Assembly (NCBI RefSeq): GCF_016860525.1
Contig: NZ_BNEA01000001.1
Span: 881,001 to 945,000, forward strand
DNA length: 64,000 nt
Origin: Streptomyces rubradiris
GTDB taxonomy: Bacteria; Actinomycetota; Actinomycetes; Streptomycetales; Streptomycetaceae
Direction: 5' to 3'
Below the pieces are notes generated by a model. That model searched no databases, was not told the origin of the DNA, and was given only the letters and a program-made list of their open reading frames with translations. A program made the position numbers and the translations under genes. The first letter of the stretch is position 1. Every line of letters begins with the position of its first letter. Below, piece by piece: positions 40,644-53,691 of this stretch.

Positions 40644-42596
40644 ATGGCCACGACCGAACGCCCTCCCAGTACCGGCCGCCTGCGCGCCTGGATGCTGGAG
40701 GGGCTGTCCGACCTGGCCAAGCAGCATCCGGGCCCGCACGCCGAGCCGGAGCCCGCCCACAAGGGCCAGCGCTGGTGGCGGGTGATGTGTCTGACCGGCG
40801 TCGACTACTTCTCCACCCTCGGTTACCAGCCGGGCATCGCGGCCCTGGCGGCCGGCCTGCTGTCCCCGGTGGCCACCATCGTGCTGGTCGTCGTCACGCT
40901 GGCCGGCGCCCTGCCGGTCTACCGGCGCGTGGCCGAGGAGAGCCCGCGCGGCGAGGGGTCCATCGCGATGCTGGAGCGGCTGCTCTCCTTCTGGAAGGGC
41001 AAGCTGTTCGTCCTCACCCTGCTGGGCTTCGCGGCGACCGACTTCCTGATCACCATCACGCTCTCGGCCGCCGACGCCTCCACCCACCTGGTGGAGAACC
41101 CGCATCTGACGCAAGCCCTCCAGGGCAAGCAGATGCTGATCACCCTGTTCCTGGTGGCGCTGCTCGGCGCGGTGTTCCTCAAGGGCTTCCTGGAGGCCAT
41201 CGGCGTCGCCGTCGCCCTGGTCGGCGTCTATCTCCTGCTCAACCTCGTCGTCGTGATCACCGGCCTGTGGCACGTCGTCACCGCCGGGCATGTGATCACC
41301 GACTGGAGCGGTGCCCTGACCGAGGAGCACGGCAACGTCTTCGTGATGATCGGCGTGGCGCTGATCGTCTTCCCGAAACTCGCCCTCGGCCTGTCCGGCT
41401 TCGAGACCGGCGTCGCCGTCATGCCGCACGTCCAGGGCGACCCGGGTGACACCGACGAGCGGCCGGCCGGCCGGATCCGGGACACCAAGAAGCTGCTGAC
41501 CACCGCCGCGCTGGTGATGAGCTGCTTCCTGATCACCACCAGCTTCATCACGACGCTGCTCATCCCGGAGCGGGAGTTCAAGCCGGGCGGCGACGCCAAC
41601 GGCCGCGCGCTCGCCTATCTCGCGCACGAGTACCTCGGCAACGCCTTCGGCACGGTGTACGACGTCTCGACGATCGCCATCCTGTGGTTCGCGGGCGCCT
41701 CCGCCATGGCCGGACTGCTCAACCTGATGCCGCGCTACCTGCCCCGCTACGGCATGGCCCCGCACTGGGCCCGGGCGGTACGCCCGATGGTCGTCGTCTT
41801 CACCCTGGTCGCCTTCCTGGTGACGTGGATCTTCGACGCCAACGTCGACAAGCAGGGCGGCGCCTACGCCACCGGTGTGCTGGTGCTGATCAGCTCCGCC
41901 GCGATCGCGGTGACCATCGCCGCGCGCAAGGCGGGCCAGCGCGGCTGGACCCTGGCGTTCGGGGCGATCTCGGCGGTGTTCCTCTACACGACCGTGGTGA
42001 ACGTCATCGAGCGTCCGGACGGTGTGAAGATCGGTGCCTGCTTCATCGTCGGGATCATGCTGATATCGCTGCTGTCCCGGCTGGCCCGCGCCTTCGAGCT
42101 GCGCGTGACCCACGTGACGCTCGACCCGATGGCGGAGCGGTTCGTCCGGGACATGGCCCACCGGCGCATCCGTTTCATCGCCAACAAGCCGGGGCGGCGG
42201 GACCAGGCCGAGTACCGGGACAAGGCCGAGCAGATCAGGGCCGACAACGACATGCCGGAGCAGGAGGACTTCGTCTTCGTCGAGGTCACGGTCACCGACC
42301 CGTCCGAGTTCGAGGCGGGGCTGGCCGTGCGCGGCGAGGTGCTGCACGACCGCTACCGGGTGCTGACGCTGGAGTCCTCCTCCATCCCGAACGCCCTCGC
42401 CGCGCTGCTGCTGCACGTCCGGGACGCCACGGGCCGCACCCCGCACATCTACTTCGAGTGGACCGAGGGCAATCCGTTCGCCAACTTCCTCCGTTTCTTC
42501 CTCTTCGGCCAGGGCGAGGTCGCCCCGGTCACCCGTGAGGTGCTGCGCGTGGCGGAACCGGACCGGGAACGCCGCCCGCGGGTACACACCGGCTGA
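40644..42596 (+). CDS. APC superfamily permease with C-terminal cytoplasmic domain
   Basis: A 650-residue protein with about 12 membrane segments (for example [40 protein letters not shown]) preceded by a cytoplasmic tail and followed by about 160 hydrophilic residues. The segment [20 protein letters not shown] resembles the substrate region of APC carriers of the KUP/KimA-like potassium group as well as amino acid permeases. Regulatory repeats of the KdpE type upstream favour a potassium role, but this is inference. A GGAG site precedes ATG 40644. Confidence 0.8.
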   Translation: MATTERPPSTGRLRAWMLEGLSDLAKQHPGPHAEPEPAHKGQRWWRVMCLTGVDYFSTLGYQPGIAALAAGLLSPVATIVLVVVTLAGALPVYRRVAEESPRGEGSIAMLERLLSFWKGKLFVLTLLGFAATDFLITITLSAADASTHLVENPHLTQALQGKQMLITLFLVALLGAVFLKGFLEAIGVAVALVGVYLLLNLVVVITGLWHVVTAGHVITDWSGALTEEHGNVFVMIGVALIVFPKLALGLSGFETGVAVMPHVQGDPGDTDERPAGRIRDTKKLLTTAALVMSCFLITTSFITTLLIPEREFKPGGDANGRALAYLAHEYLGNAFGTVYDVSTIAILWFAGASAMAGLLNLMPRYLPRYGMAPHWARAVRPMVVVFTLVAFLVTWIFDANVDKQGGAYATGVLVLISSAAIAVTIAARKAGQRGWTLAFGAISAVFLYTTVVNVIERPDGVKIGACFIVGIMLISLLSRLARAFELRVTHVTLDPMAERFVRDMAHRRIRFIANKPGRRDQAEYRDKAEQIRADNDMPEQEDFVFVEVTVTDPSEFEAGLAVRGEVLHDRYRVLTLESSSIPNALAALLLHVRDATGRTPHIYFEWTEGNPFANFLRFFLFGQGEVAPVTREVLRVAEPDRERRPRVHTG

Positions 42597-42634
42597 GTCG
42601 GCCATCGGGCCCGCACGGCATGCCCCCCGGCATC

Positions 42635-42652
42635 CGCTATATCGCGTTATAC
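42635..42652 (+). promoter_or_regulatory. Repeat element upstream of the Mop regulator (molybdate operator candidate)
   Basis: CGCTATAT (42635-42642) and CGTTATAC (42645-42652) are direct repeats with 10-bp spacing, 57 bp before the HTH-Mop gene. The CGCTATAT half is the same sequence found in the ModE box of Escherichia coli, although the arrangement differs. It stands out as AT-rich in this region. Confidence 0.5.
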
Positions 42653-42708
42653 CCCTGCGGTCGGCCCCGAACACACGCTTCCCGGCGCTTGCCCCTATCG
42701 TGACCGGC

Positions 42709-43104
42709 ATGCAGTCCTACACGATCGGCCAGGCCGCGCGGCTGCTCGGCGTCAGCCCCGACACCGCCCGCCGCTGGGCCGACGCCGGCCGGGTGGCCAC
42801 CCACCGCGACGAGTCCGGGCGCCGGCTCATCGACGGCAGGGACCTCGCCGCGTTCTCCGTCGAACTCGCCAAGGGTGACAGCGGCGAGGAAGAGGCCTCG
42901 TACACCTCCGTCCGCAACGCCTTCCCCGGCATCGTCACCGCGATCAAGCTCGGCGACGTCGCCGCCCAGGTGGAGATCCAGGCGGGCCCGCACCGGCTGG
43001 TCTCGCTGCTGACCCGGGAAGCCGTGGAGGAACTGGGCCTGGAGGTCGGCATGGAGGCCACCGCGCGCGTGAAGTCGACGAACGTGCACATCGACCGCGT
43101 CTGA
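42709..43104 (+). CDS. HTH-Mop (TOBE) molybdate-responsive regulator
   Basis: A 131-residue protein with a MerR/excisionase-like winged helix (YTIGQAARLLGVSPDTARRW) followed by one Mop domain (SVRNAFPGIVTAIKLGDVAA, then LLTREAVEELGLEVGMEATA, RVKSTNVHID) that binds molybdate or tungstate. It probably controls the modABC operon that begins 222 bp downstream. It differs from ModE, whose DNA-binding and two Mop domains are arranged differently. ATG 42709 follows a weak ribosome binding site and could be leaderless. Confidence 0.87.
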   Translation: MQSYTIGQAARLLGVSPDTARRWADAGRVATHRDESGRRLIDGRDLAAFSVELAKGDSGEEEASYTSVRNAFPGIVTAIKLGDVAAQVEIQAGPHRLVSLLTREAVEELGLEVGMEATARVKSTNVHIDRV

Positions 43105-43326
43105 CCGGCCCGAGCACCGGGGCCACTCCCCTGCCACCACCGCCCCGGCCACGCCGCCGACACCCACGCCGTACGAACGCACATGCAAGCTACAAACCCC
43201 GTACTCCCGGCTCATGCGAAGCGACAGGAGACTTCTGCCTCGTAGATGCGGCAGTATCATCGCCGCACGGCCGATCAACGGACGTGCCAGGGCGCGACCG
43301 TTGTCCAAGAACCGAGGAGTCGATCC

Positions 43327-44160
43327 GTGATGACCCGTTCCGTGCGCCGGACCCGGCGGATGCTGCGACTGGCCGGTGCCGGAGCCGCCGCCGCGCTGGC
43401 CCTGAGCGCCTGTTCCTCCTCATCGGACTCATCGGACTCGTCCGGGGAGTCCGGCTCCACGGGCGCGTCGGCTTCCCCGAAGCTGTCCGGCACGGTCACC
43501 GTGTTCGCCGCCGCCTCCCTGAAGGAGGGCTTCACGACCCTGGGCGAGGAGTTCGAGCACCGGCACCCCGGGACCAAGGTCAGCTTCAGCTTCGGCGGCA
43601 GCGACACCCTTGCCGCGAGCATCACCGGCGGCGCCCCCGCCGACGTCTTCGCCGCCGCCAGCGCCAAGACGATGAAGACCGTGACGGACGCGGGAGCGGC
43701 GTCCGGCACCCCGGTCACCTTCGTGCGCAACCAGCTGGAGATCGCCACCCGGCCGGGCAACCCCGCGAAGGTGTCCTCCCTGAAGGACCTCACCAAGTCC
43801 GGGCTGAAGGTCGTCCTGTGCGACAAGACCGTGCCCTGCGGCTCCGCCGCGCGCAAGGCCCTGGACGCCGCCAAGGTCAAGCTCACCCCGGTCTCCTACG
43901 AGCAGGACGTCAAGAGCGCCCTGAACAAGGTGGAACTGGACGAGGCGGACGCCGCGGTCGTCTACAAGACCGATGTGAAGGCCGCGAAGGGCAAGGTGCA
44001 GGGCGTGGAGTTCCCCGAGTCCGCCGGCGCCGTCAACGACTACCCGATCACCGTGCTGAAGAACGGGCGGAACGCCGAGGCGGCCCAGGCGTTCATCGCC
44101 CTCGTGCGGTCCGCCGACGGCCAGAAGGTGCTGGGCGAGGCCGGGTTCCTCAAGCCGTGA
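43327..44160 (+). CDS. modA: Molybdate ABC transporter, substrate-binding lipoprotein
   Basis: A 277-residue periplasmic-type binding protein. A lipobox (ALSAC, Cys28 counted from ATG 43330) follows a basic, Tat-like signal, then a serine-rich linker and the family strand GTVTVFAAASLKEGFTTLGE. SFGGSDTLAASITGGAPADV and QDVKSALNKVELDEADAAVV also fit ModA. The GTG at 43327 has a better-spaced GGAG than ATG 43330. Its last codons overlap modB by 4 bp. A putative promoter has a TATCAT -10 box at 43255. Confidence 0.93.
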   Translation: MMTRSVRRTRRMLRLAGAGAAAALALSACSSSSDSSDSSGESGSTGASASPKLSGTVTVFAAASLKEGFTTLGEEFEHRHPGTKVSFSFGGSDTLAASITGGAPADVFAAASAKTMKTVTDAGAASGTPVTFVRNQLEIATRPGNPAKVSSLKDLTKSGLKVVLCDKTVPCGSAARKALDAAKVKLTPVSYEQDVKSALNKVELDEADAAVVYKTDVKAAKGKVQGVEFPESAGAVNDYPITVLKNGRNAEAAQAFIALVRSADGQKVLGEAGFLKP

Positions 44161-45013
44161 CCTCGCCCGACAAGCCCGGCGTCGCGGCCGGCCGCCGCAC
44201 GGGCCGGCCGCGACGCCGCCGCGCCGGCGCGGGGGGCCGCCGCGGGGTGCCGTTGCCGCTGCTGCTGCCGGGCCTGCTGGCGCTGGCGTTCCTGCTGCTG
44301 CCGCTGCTCGCGCTGCTCGTCCGCGCGCCCTGGCGCTCCTTGCCGGATCAGCTGGGCAGCACCGAGGTGTGGCAGGCGCTCCAGCTGTCGCTGATCAGTG
44401 CCACCGCGGCGACCGCCGTGAGCCTCGTCCTCGGCGTGCCGCTGGCCTGGCTGCTGGCCCGTACGGACTTCCCCGGCCGTGGCCTGGTACGGGCCCTGGT
44501 CACCCTGCCGCTGGTGCTGCCGCCGGTCGTCGGCGGTGTGGCGCTGCTGCTGGCCCTGGGCCGCAACGGGGTCGTCGGGCGGTGGCTGGACGCGTGGTTC
44601 GGGGTCACGCTGCCGTTCACCACCACCGGGGTCGTGATCGCGGAGGCGTTCGTGGCGATGCCGTTCCTGGTGATCAGCGTCGAGGGCACCCTGCGCGCCG
44701 CCGACCCGCGCTACGAGGAGGCGGCCACCACGCTCGGCGCGTCCCGCTTCACCGCGTTCCGCCGGGTCACGCTGCCGCTGATCGCGCCCGGCATCGCGGC
44801 CGGCGCGGTGCTGGCCTGGGCGCGGGCGCTCGGCGAGTTCGGCGCGACGATCACCTTCGCGGGCAACTTCCCCGGCCGCACGCAGACCATGCCCCTCTCG
44901 GTCTACCTCGCCCTCCAGAACGACCCGGAGGCCGCCATCGCCCTCAGCCTCGTGCTGCTCACCGTGTCGATCGCGGTCCTGGCAGCCCTCAGGGACCGCT
45001 GGATGACAACCCC

Positions 45014-45017
<4 letters not shown>
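44157..45017 (+). CDS. modB: Molybdate ABC transporter permease
   Basis: A 286-residue permease with six membrane segments and the EAA-loop typical of binding-protein-dependent permeases, here EAATTLGASRFTAFRRVTLP. LVTLPLVLPPVVGGVALLLA and ARALGEFGATITFAGNFPGR are hallmarks of ModB. A proline- and arginine-rich N-terminal extension of about 30 residues is unusual. The GTG start overlaps the modA stop by 4 bp, so translation is coupled. Confidence 0.95.
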
Positions 45018-46168
<1,151 letters not shown>

Positions 46169-46196
46169 CCGGACCCGCGCCCTACGGTGGGTGCCC

Positions 46197-46616
46197 ATGA
46201 CCCTGAGCATCCGCAACCAGCTGCCCGGCACCGTCACCGAGGTCCACGCAGGCCAGGTCATGGCCACCGTCGAGGTCCGGCTGGACGGCGGCCCGCACCT
46301 GCTGGCCGCCATCACCCTGGAGGCCGCCGAGCAGCTCTCCCTCGCGCCCGGCCGGCCCGTGCACGCCCTGGTCAAGTCCACCGAGGTCGCCCTCGCCGCA
46401 CGCCAGGCCGAGGGGCTGTCCATCCGCAACCGGTTCCCCGGCACCGTCACCGAGGTCCGCCCGGGCGAGGTCATGGCCTCCGTGAAGATCGCCACGGCCG
46501 TCGGCGAACTCACCGCCGTCATCACCACGGACGCGGTCGCCGACCTCGGCCTCTTCGTGGGCTCGGAGGTCATCGCCCTGATCAAGGCGACCGAGGTCGC
46601 ACTGTCGGCCCCTTAG
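46197..46616 (+). CDS. Di-Mop molybdate-binding protein (molbindin)
   Basis: A 139-residue protein made of two tandem Mop domains. The first is LSIRNQLPGTVTEVHAGQVM... LVKSTEVALA and the second LSIRNRFPGTVTEVRPGEVM... LIKATEVALS, about 70 residues each. Proteins of this kind (ModG/Mop) store or buffer molybdate. ATG 46197 follows GGTGGG; GTG 46191 is an alternative. It lies 28 bp after modC and is probably in the same transcript, ending at a two-way terminator. Confidence 0.92.
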   Translation: MTLSIRNQLPGTVTEVHAGQVMATVEVRLDGGPHLLAAITLEAAEQLSLAPGRPVHALVKSTEVALAARQAEGLSIRNRFPGTVTEVRPGEVMASVKIATAVGELTAVITTDAVADLGLFVGSEVIALIKATEVALSAP

Positions 46617-46636
46617 ACATCGTTTCAGCGGCGGAA

Positions 46637-46678
46637 GAGGCCCCGCCCGGTGGAACCTGGCGTTCCGGGCGGGGCCTC
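46637..46678. terminator. Bidirectional terminator between di-Mop and gcvP genes
   Basis: A perfect 14-bp stem, GAGGCCCCGCCCGG (46637-46650) with CCGGGCGGGGCCTC (46665-46678), sits between two convergent genes. Confidence 0.9.
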
Positions 46679-46694
46679 TCAAGCAGCGGTTCGC

Positions 46695-49580
<2,886 letters not shown>

Positions 49581-49644
49581 TGCGGAGGCCTCCTGGTCTG
49601 ACGCGACCTGCGAGGGGCACCCCGGCGCGGGTACCCCGACGGCC

Positions 49645-49850
49645 TCCCCCTCTGTCATCTGCACCTGAGAGCTTCACCGGACGCCCGCGGGCGCCGGCTT
49701 TCACCGTCGGTGAGGGCAGGAGCCGTCGACGCCCGCCCTGCTTTCCAGAGTGACCTCGTCCGTGCGGTACGTGAGCCTGAGAGATTCCGGGGAGGAGTTG
49801 CTCCTTCGGCGCCCCCGAGGTGGTCGGAGGACTCTCCCGCGCGGGGTCAG
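49645..49850 (-). ncRNA. Tandem glycine riboswitch (gcvT element)
   Basis: Read on the minus strand from about 49850 down, the leader contains the first aptamer (GGGAGAGTCCTCC..., CGCCGAAGGAGCAACTCC, GGAATCTCTCAGGCTCACGT, GGACGAGGTCACTCTGG) and a second aptamer (ACCGACGGTGAAAGCCGG, GGTGAAGCTCTCAGGTGCA, GATGACAGAGGGGGAG). The GGAGAG, CCGAAGGAGCAA and CTCTCAGG blocks are the conserved core of glycine riboswitches, which turn on glycine cleavage genes when glycine is plentiful. Boundaries are approximate. Confidence 0.9.
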
Positions 49851-49968
49851 CAGCCGCTGTCAGCCTACCAGCGAGGTCAATGGGGCAGCCTTCGAGTGGC
49901 CGCCTCCTCCAATGTGCTCTTTCGTAGTGCTTACGGATGAGTTGCGACCACGTGGAGGGAGAGGGACC

Positions 49969-50340
49969 GTGCAGACCGACATCGATCCGCGCAGCCTGAT
50001 CGGCCGCAAGGCGTTCGACCGCAAGGGCACCAAGATCGGCACCATCGACGAGGTGTACCTGGACGACGCGACCGGCGTGCCCGAGTGGGCGGCCATACGC
50101 ACCGGCCTGTTCTCCCGGGACGCCTTCGTGCCCCTGGAACCCAGCGAACTCGTCGACGGCACCCTGCGCGTCCCCTACGACCGCGCCCTGATCAAGGACG
50201 CCCCCGGCTTCGGCGTGGGCCGCCACCTCTCTCCCGAGCAGGAACTCCAGCTCTACCACCACTACGGTCTCGACACGGCCTCCCCTCCCCCGCTCCCGGA
50301 CCACGACTTCGGCAGACTGGCGGGCTCGGAGGAAACCTGA
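49969..50340 (+). CDS. PRC-barrel domain protein
   Basis: A 123-residue protein with one PRC barrel (SLIGRKAFDRKGTKIGTIDE, VYLDDATGVPEWAAIRTG) followed by SEQELQLYHHYG and a short tail. PRC barrels occur in RNA-processing RimM and in photosynthetic and stress proteins; here the role is unknown. The GTG at 49969 follows GGAGGGAGAGGG. Its 3' end overlaps the convergent dinB gene by 79 bp. Confidence 0.87.
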   Translation: MQTDIDPRSLIGRKAFDRKGTKIGTIDEVYLDDATGVPEWAAIRTGLFSRDAFVPLEPSELVDGTLRVPYDRALIKDAPGFGVGRHLSPEQELQLYHHYGLDTASPPPLPDHDFGRLAGSEET

Positions 50341-52025
50341 CCCCCCGGCCCCTCCCACCCACGCCCCTCCTCCCTATCCCGAGCACCTTGCCGAGCCCGG
50401 TCCGCTCCCAGCACGGGGCGCCTCCCCCGATCACCGCTCTCTCCTGGGACGCGGCCCTTTTCGAGCGCACGGACGCCGTCAGGGGCACGGCCGTCCTCGG
50501 GGGCGGGGGACTCGCCGAGGACCCGGACCCCATTCAGGGCAAGGGACTCGTCCTGCCCGCCGGAGTCTTCCCGGTCCCGGGACCCCTCCCGGCCCCGGGA
50601 CTCCTCCCGGCCCCGGCACTCTTCCGGGGTCCGGGGCGGAGCCCCGTGTCGGCCGCTGTCGGGCGGGGTCCCGGGACGGGCGGGCGGGTGGGAAAGGGCC
50701 GCGACCAACGGCAACGGATCCGCAGACGCCAGCGCGGGATCGTCGGCGAAAAACGTCCGCACACGCCCCGGTTCCGACTGAGGCGTCTCGAACCGTACCG
50801 TCACCCTCCCCAGCCCGCTCCCCTGCACCCAGCCGGGCCCGTACTCGGCGTGCCGCACATCCTGCCCGGCCCGCCAGTGCCGCTCCGCGGCTTCCGGCTG
50901 CTCCGCCTCCGCCTCGACGGCGGCCTCCTCCGGCTCCTCCACCACCCGCACCGGCATGGCCTGCGCGAACAGGTCCTCCTGGGTGTAGTCGGCGAGCCCG
51001 GACACCCCGACCCCGAGCAGCCGCACCCCGCCGGTGGTGTCCACGGAGTCCAGCAGCCGCGCCGCCGCCTCACGGATGACGGCGGGATCGTCCGTGGGCC
51101 CTCTGAGCGTCTCGGAACGAGTCAGGGTCGAGAAGTCGTACCGCCGCACCTTGAGCACGATGGTCCGCCCGGACAACCCGGCCCCGCGCAGCCGCCGCAC
51201 ACACCGGTCGGCCAGCCTCTGCACCTCCAGGCCGACCCGCACCCGGTCGTGGATGTCCACGTCGTACGTGTCCTCCACCGACACCGACTTGGCCTCCCGC
51301 TCGGCCACCACCGGCCGCTCGTCCCGGGCGTGCGCCATCGCGTACAACGCCTGCCCGTGCGCCCTGCCGAGCAGCCGGACCAGCTCGTCCTCGCCCGCCT
51401 CGGCCAGCTCCCGCACCGTGGTGATCCCGGCTCTGCGCAGATGGTCCCCGGTGGCCGGCCCGACCCCCGGGAGCGTCCGCACCGGCATGGGCGCCAGCAT
51501 GTCCCGCTCGGTGCCCGGCTCGATCAGCACGAGTCCGTCGGGTTTGGCCTGCTCGGAGGCGATCTTCGCGAGCATCTTGGAGGCGGCGAGCCCCACCGAA
51601 CCGGTGAGCCCGGTGACCGCGCGGATGTCCGCCCGCAGCTTCTCCCCGGCCCGGCGCGCCGACTCCTCGTCCCAGGCCGCTCCCCCGGCCTCCAGGTCCA
51701 CGAACGCCTCGTCCAGGCTCAGCGGCTCCACCAGCGGCGACAGCTCCCGCAGCAGCGCCATCACCTGCTCGCTGATCGCCCGGTACAGGGTGAAGCGCGG
51801 CACCAGATAGGCGGCGTTGGGTGCCAGCCGACGCGCCTGCGCCATGGGCATCGCCGAGTGGACCCCGAACACCCGTGCCTCGTACGACGCGGTGGCCACC
51901 ACACCACGCGGTCCGAGCCCGCCCACGACGACCGCCTTCCCGCGCAGGCTCGGCTTGGACGCCTGCTCCACCGCGGCGAAGAAGGCATCCATGTCGAGGT
52001 GCAGGATCGTGGGCGCGTTTCTCAC
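50262..52025 (-). CDS. dinB: DNA polymerase IV (Y-family) with long C-terminal tail
   Basis: A 587-residue translesion polymerase. The catalytic carboxylates are visible in ILHLDMDAFFAAVEQ and LSLDEAFVDLEAGGA, and the thumb and little finger continue to about residue 400. After a WRAGQDVRHAEYGPGWVQGS block common to actinobacterial DinB, about 120 residues of low-complexity sequence remain, including REES/RGREGS/RDREDS hexapeptide repeats encoded by 18-bp repeats (50566-50632). The GTG at 52025 matches the start of known homologs. The tail overlaps the PRC-barrel gene. Confidence 0.92.
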   Translation of the reverse strand: MRNAPTILHLDMDAFFAAVEQASKPSLRGKAVVVGGLGPRGVVATASYEARVFGVHSAMPMAQARRLAPNAAYLVPRFTLYRAISEQVMALLRELSPLVEPLSLDEAFVDLEAGGAAWDEESARRAGEKLRADIRAVTGLTGSVGLAASKMLAKIASEQAKPDGLVLIEPGTERDMLAPMPVRTLPGVGPATGDHLRRAGITTVRELAEAGEDELVRLLGRAHGQALYAMAHARDERPVVAEREAKSVSVEDTYDVDIHDRVRVGLEVQRLADRCVRRLRGAGLSGRTIVLKVRRYDFSTLTRSETLRGPTDDPAVIREAAARLLDSVDTTGGVRLLGVGVSGLADYTQEDLFAQAMPVRVVEEPEEAAVEAEAEQPEAAERHWRAGQDVRHAEYGPGWVQGSGLGRVTVRFETPQSEPGRVRTFFADDPALASADPLPLVAALSHPPARPGTPPDSGRHGAPPRTPEECRGREESRGREGSRDREDSGGQDESLALNGVRVLGESPAPEDGRAPDGVRALEKGRVPGESGDRGRRPVLGADRARQGARDREEGRGWEGPGGQVSSEPASLPKSWSGSGGGEAVSRP

Positions 52026-52188
52026 ATCTCCGATGCTGCACCACACCACTGACAACGCGGTGGCACAGGGACACCCCTCGGCGGAACCGGCCGGTGCGGG
52101 CCGCCCGGTCGCGACCGCCGGGCGCCTGAACGCGACGCGCCGACCGCCCGGACATGGGTGGATCGGACCGGCCCGTTACACGGACGCG

Positions 52189-52872
52189 TCAGACCGCCCG
52201 GTTGCGCCGCCGCGCCAGCTCGTCCGCGGGGTTGTGCCCGACGAGTGTCTCGCCGGTGTCGATGCGCTCACCGTGCAGCTGGGAGAGCGCGCTTTCCACG
52301 TCCCGCCACACCACACCGACGGCGATTCCGAAGATGCCCTGACCGCCCTGGAGCAGGGCGTGGACCTCGTCCGGCGAGGAGCACTCGTACACGGTGGCGC
52401 CGTCGCTCATCAGGGTCATCCGCTCCAGGTCACGGAAACCGCGTTCCCGGAGGTGCTGCACGGCCGTGCGGATGTTCTGCAAGGACACACCCGTGTCCAG
52501 AAAGCGCTTGACGATCTTCAGGACGACGACGTCCCGGAAGCTGTACAGCCGCTGAGTGCCCGACCCGTAGGCGGGCCGCACGCTGGGCTCGACCAGGCCG
52601 GTGCGGGCCCAGTAGTCCAGCTGTCGGTACGTGATGCCGGCGGCAGCGCAGGCCGTGGGCCCGCGATAGCCGATCTGCTCGGACGTCATGGACGCCACCC
52701 CTCCGCCGTTCGGCACCGCCGTCGGCAGCTGCGGAGCGTGCTCCACGGCGCCGCCGGGATGGGCATGTCCCCCGCCTGAGCGCAGCCGCGAACTCGGGGG
52801 CGGGTACGGACCGCTCTCCCCGAAACCGCGTCCCGGAGCACCCCCGACCGTACCGTCGCCGCTGGTTCTCAC
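52189..52872 (-). CDS. MerR family regulator (Rv1830-like)
   Basis: A 227-residue regulator with a disordered N-terminal region of about 65 residues, then GYRGPTACAAAGITYRQLDY and WARTGLVEPSVRPAYGSGTQ, a typical MerR winged helix, and helices that mediate dimerisation. Its location next to DUF151, the FtsR-like MerR and the GarA-like FHA gene equals the Mycobacterium tuberculosis Rv1830 neighbourhood. GTG 52872 has a GGAGG site. A strong dyad upstream may be its own operator. Confidence 0.88.
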   Translation of the reverse strand: MRTSGDGTVGGAPGRGFGESGPYPPPSSRLRSGGGHAHPGGAVEHAPQLPTAVPNGGGVASMTSEQIGYRGPTACAAAGITYRQLDYWARTGLVEPSVRPAYGSGTQRLYSFRDVVVLKIVKRFLDTGVSLQNIRTAVQHLRERGFRDLERMTLMSDGATVYECSSPDEVHALLQGGQGIFGIAVGVVWRDVESALSQLHGERIDTGETLVGHNPADELARRRNRAV

Positions 52873-52940
52873 GCCGACCTCCGTCCTTGACCTGCCTTCT
52901 CGACGGTAGGCAGTCACCAGGGGTGCGTCAACGATCGCCA

Positions 52941-52966
52941 CACTCGGCACGCCGAGTGATAATCAC
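52941..52966. promoter_or_regulatory. Overlapping palindromes upstream of the MerR gene
   Basis: CACTCGGCACGCCGAGTG (52941-52958) is a perfect 8-2-8 inverted repeat, and GTGATAATCAC (52956-52966) is a 5-1-5 palindrome that shares its edge. Together they sit 69-94 bp before the MerR start, where autoregulation is expected. Confidence 0.55.
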
Positions 52967-53134
52967 CCTAGGAGTGGTTTCCCGTGCCCCACCGCGGGGA
53001 AAGGCTAGCCGAATGCGCTCGCGGCGAGCCGTAGGACGCCCATTCCGCCGCGGACATGTGCCAGGGCGCCGGCCGCGCCGAAGCCATCGGCCTCGCCGGG
53101 CAGAACCCCTGGTCCGACGGGCCGGCCGGGCCGC

Positions 53135-53608
53135 TCACTGGCTGCTGGTGCCGAAGTCCTCGGGGGAGATCTGGTCCAGGAACTCCCGGAACTTCTCCAC
53201 CTCGTCCTCCTGCTCGTCGGGAATGGCGATGCCCGCGTCGTCCAGCACCGTGTCACTGCCGTAGATCGGCGTACCGGTGCGCAGAGCCAGCGCTATGGCA
53301 TCGGAGGGGCGGGCGCTGACCTCGACCCCACTGGCGAACACCAGCTCCGCGTAGAAGACACCTTCTCGCAGATCGGTGATGCGCACCTCGGTCAGCTCCT
53401 GGCCGACGGCCTCCAGCACGTCCTTGAACAGGTCGTGGGTCAGCGGTCGCGCGGGGGCCATGCCCTGCTGGGCGAAGGCGATCGCCGTCGCCTCCCCCGG
53501 CCCGATCCAGATGGGGAGATAGCGGTCGCCCCCCACTTCGCGCAGGAGCACGATCGGTTGGTTGGAGGGCATTTCGACCCGGACACCTACGACATCGAGC
53601 TCGTTCAC
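53135..53608 (-). CDS. DUF151 bifunctional nuclease family protein
   Basis: A 157-residue protein with VRVEMPSNQPIVLLREVGGD, YLPIWIGPGEATAIAFAQQG and VSARPSDAIALALRTGTPIY, the signature of the DUF151 fold described as a bifunctional nuclease in plants. Actinobacterial members sit in the conserved block Rv1829. The GTG start is at 53608. It lies between two MerR-type genes, both on the same strand. Confidence 0.92.
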   Translation of the reverse strand: MNELDVVGVRVEMPSNQPIVLLREVGGDRYLPIWIGPGEATAIAFAQQGMAPARPLTHDLFKDVLEAVGQELTEVRITDLREGVFYAELVFASGVEVSARPSDAIALALRTGTPIYGSDTVLDDAGIAIPDEQEDEVEKFREFLDQISPEDFGTSSQ

Positions 53609-53691
53609 ACAGCAACCCTAGGCCGTGCCCGGGACGTTTGGGTAGTCGGGCCGGGAACAGGTGCCCGATCCGGCCGCCCGAGGGCCCCGTT

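Noticed and set aside
39459..42710. A minus-strand frame of over 1000 codons
   Set aside because: It is antisense to the APC permease and its neighbours and shows no domain, only compositionally biased sequence.
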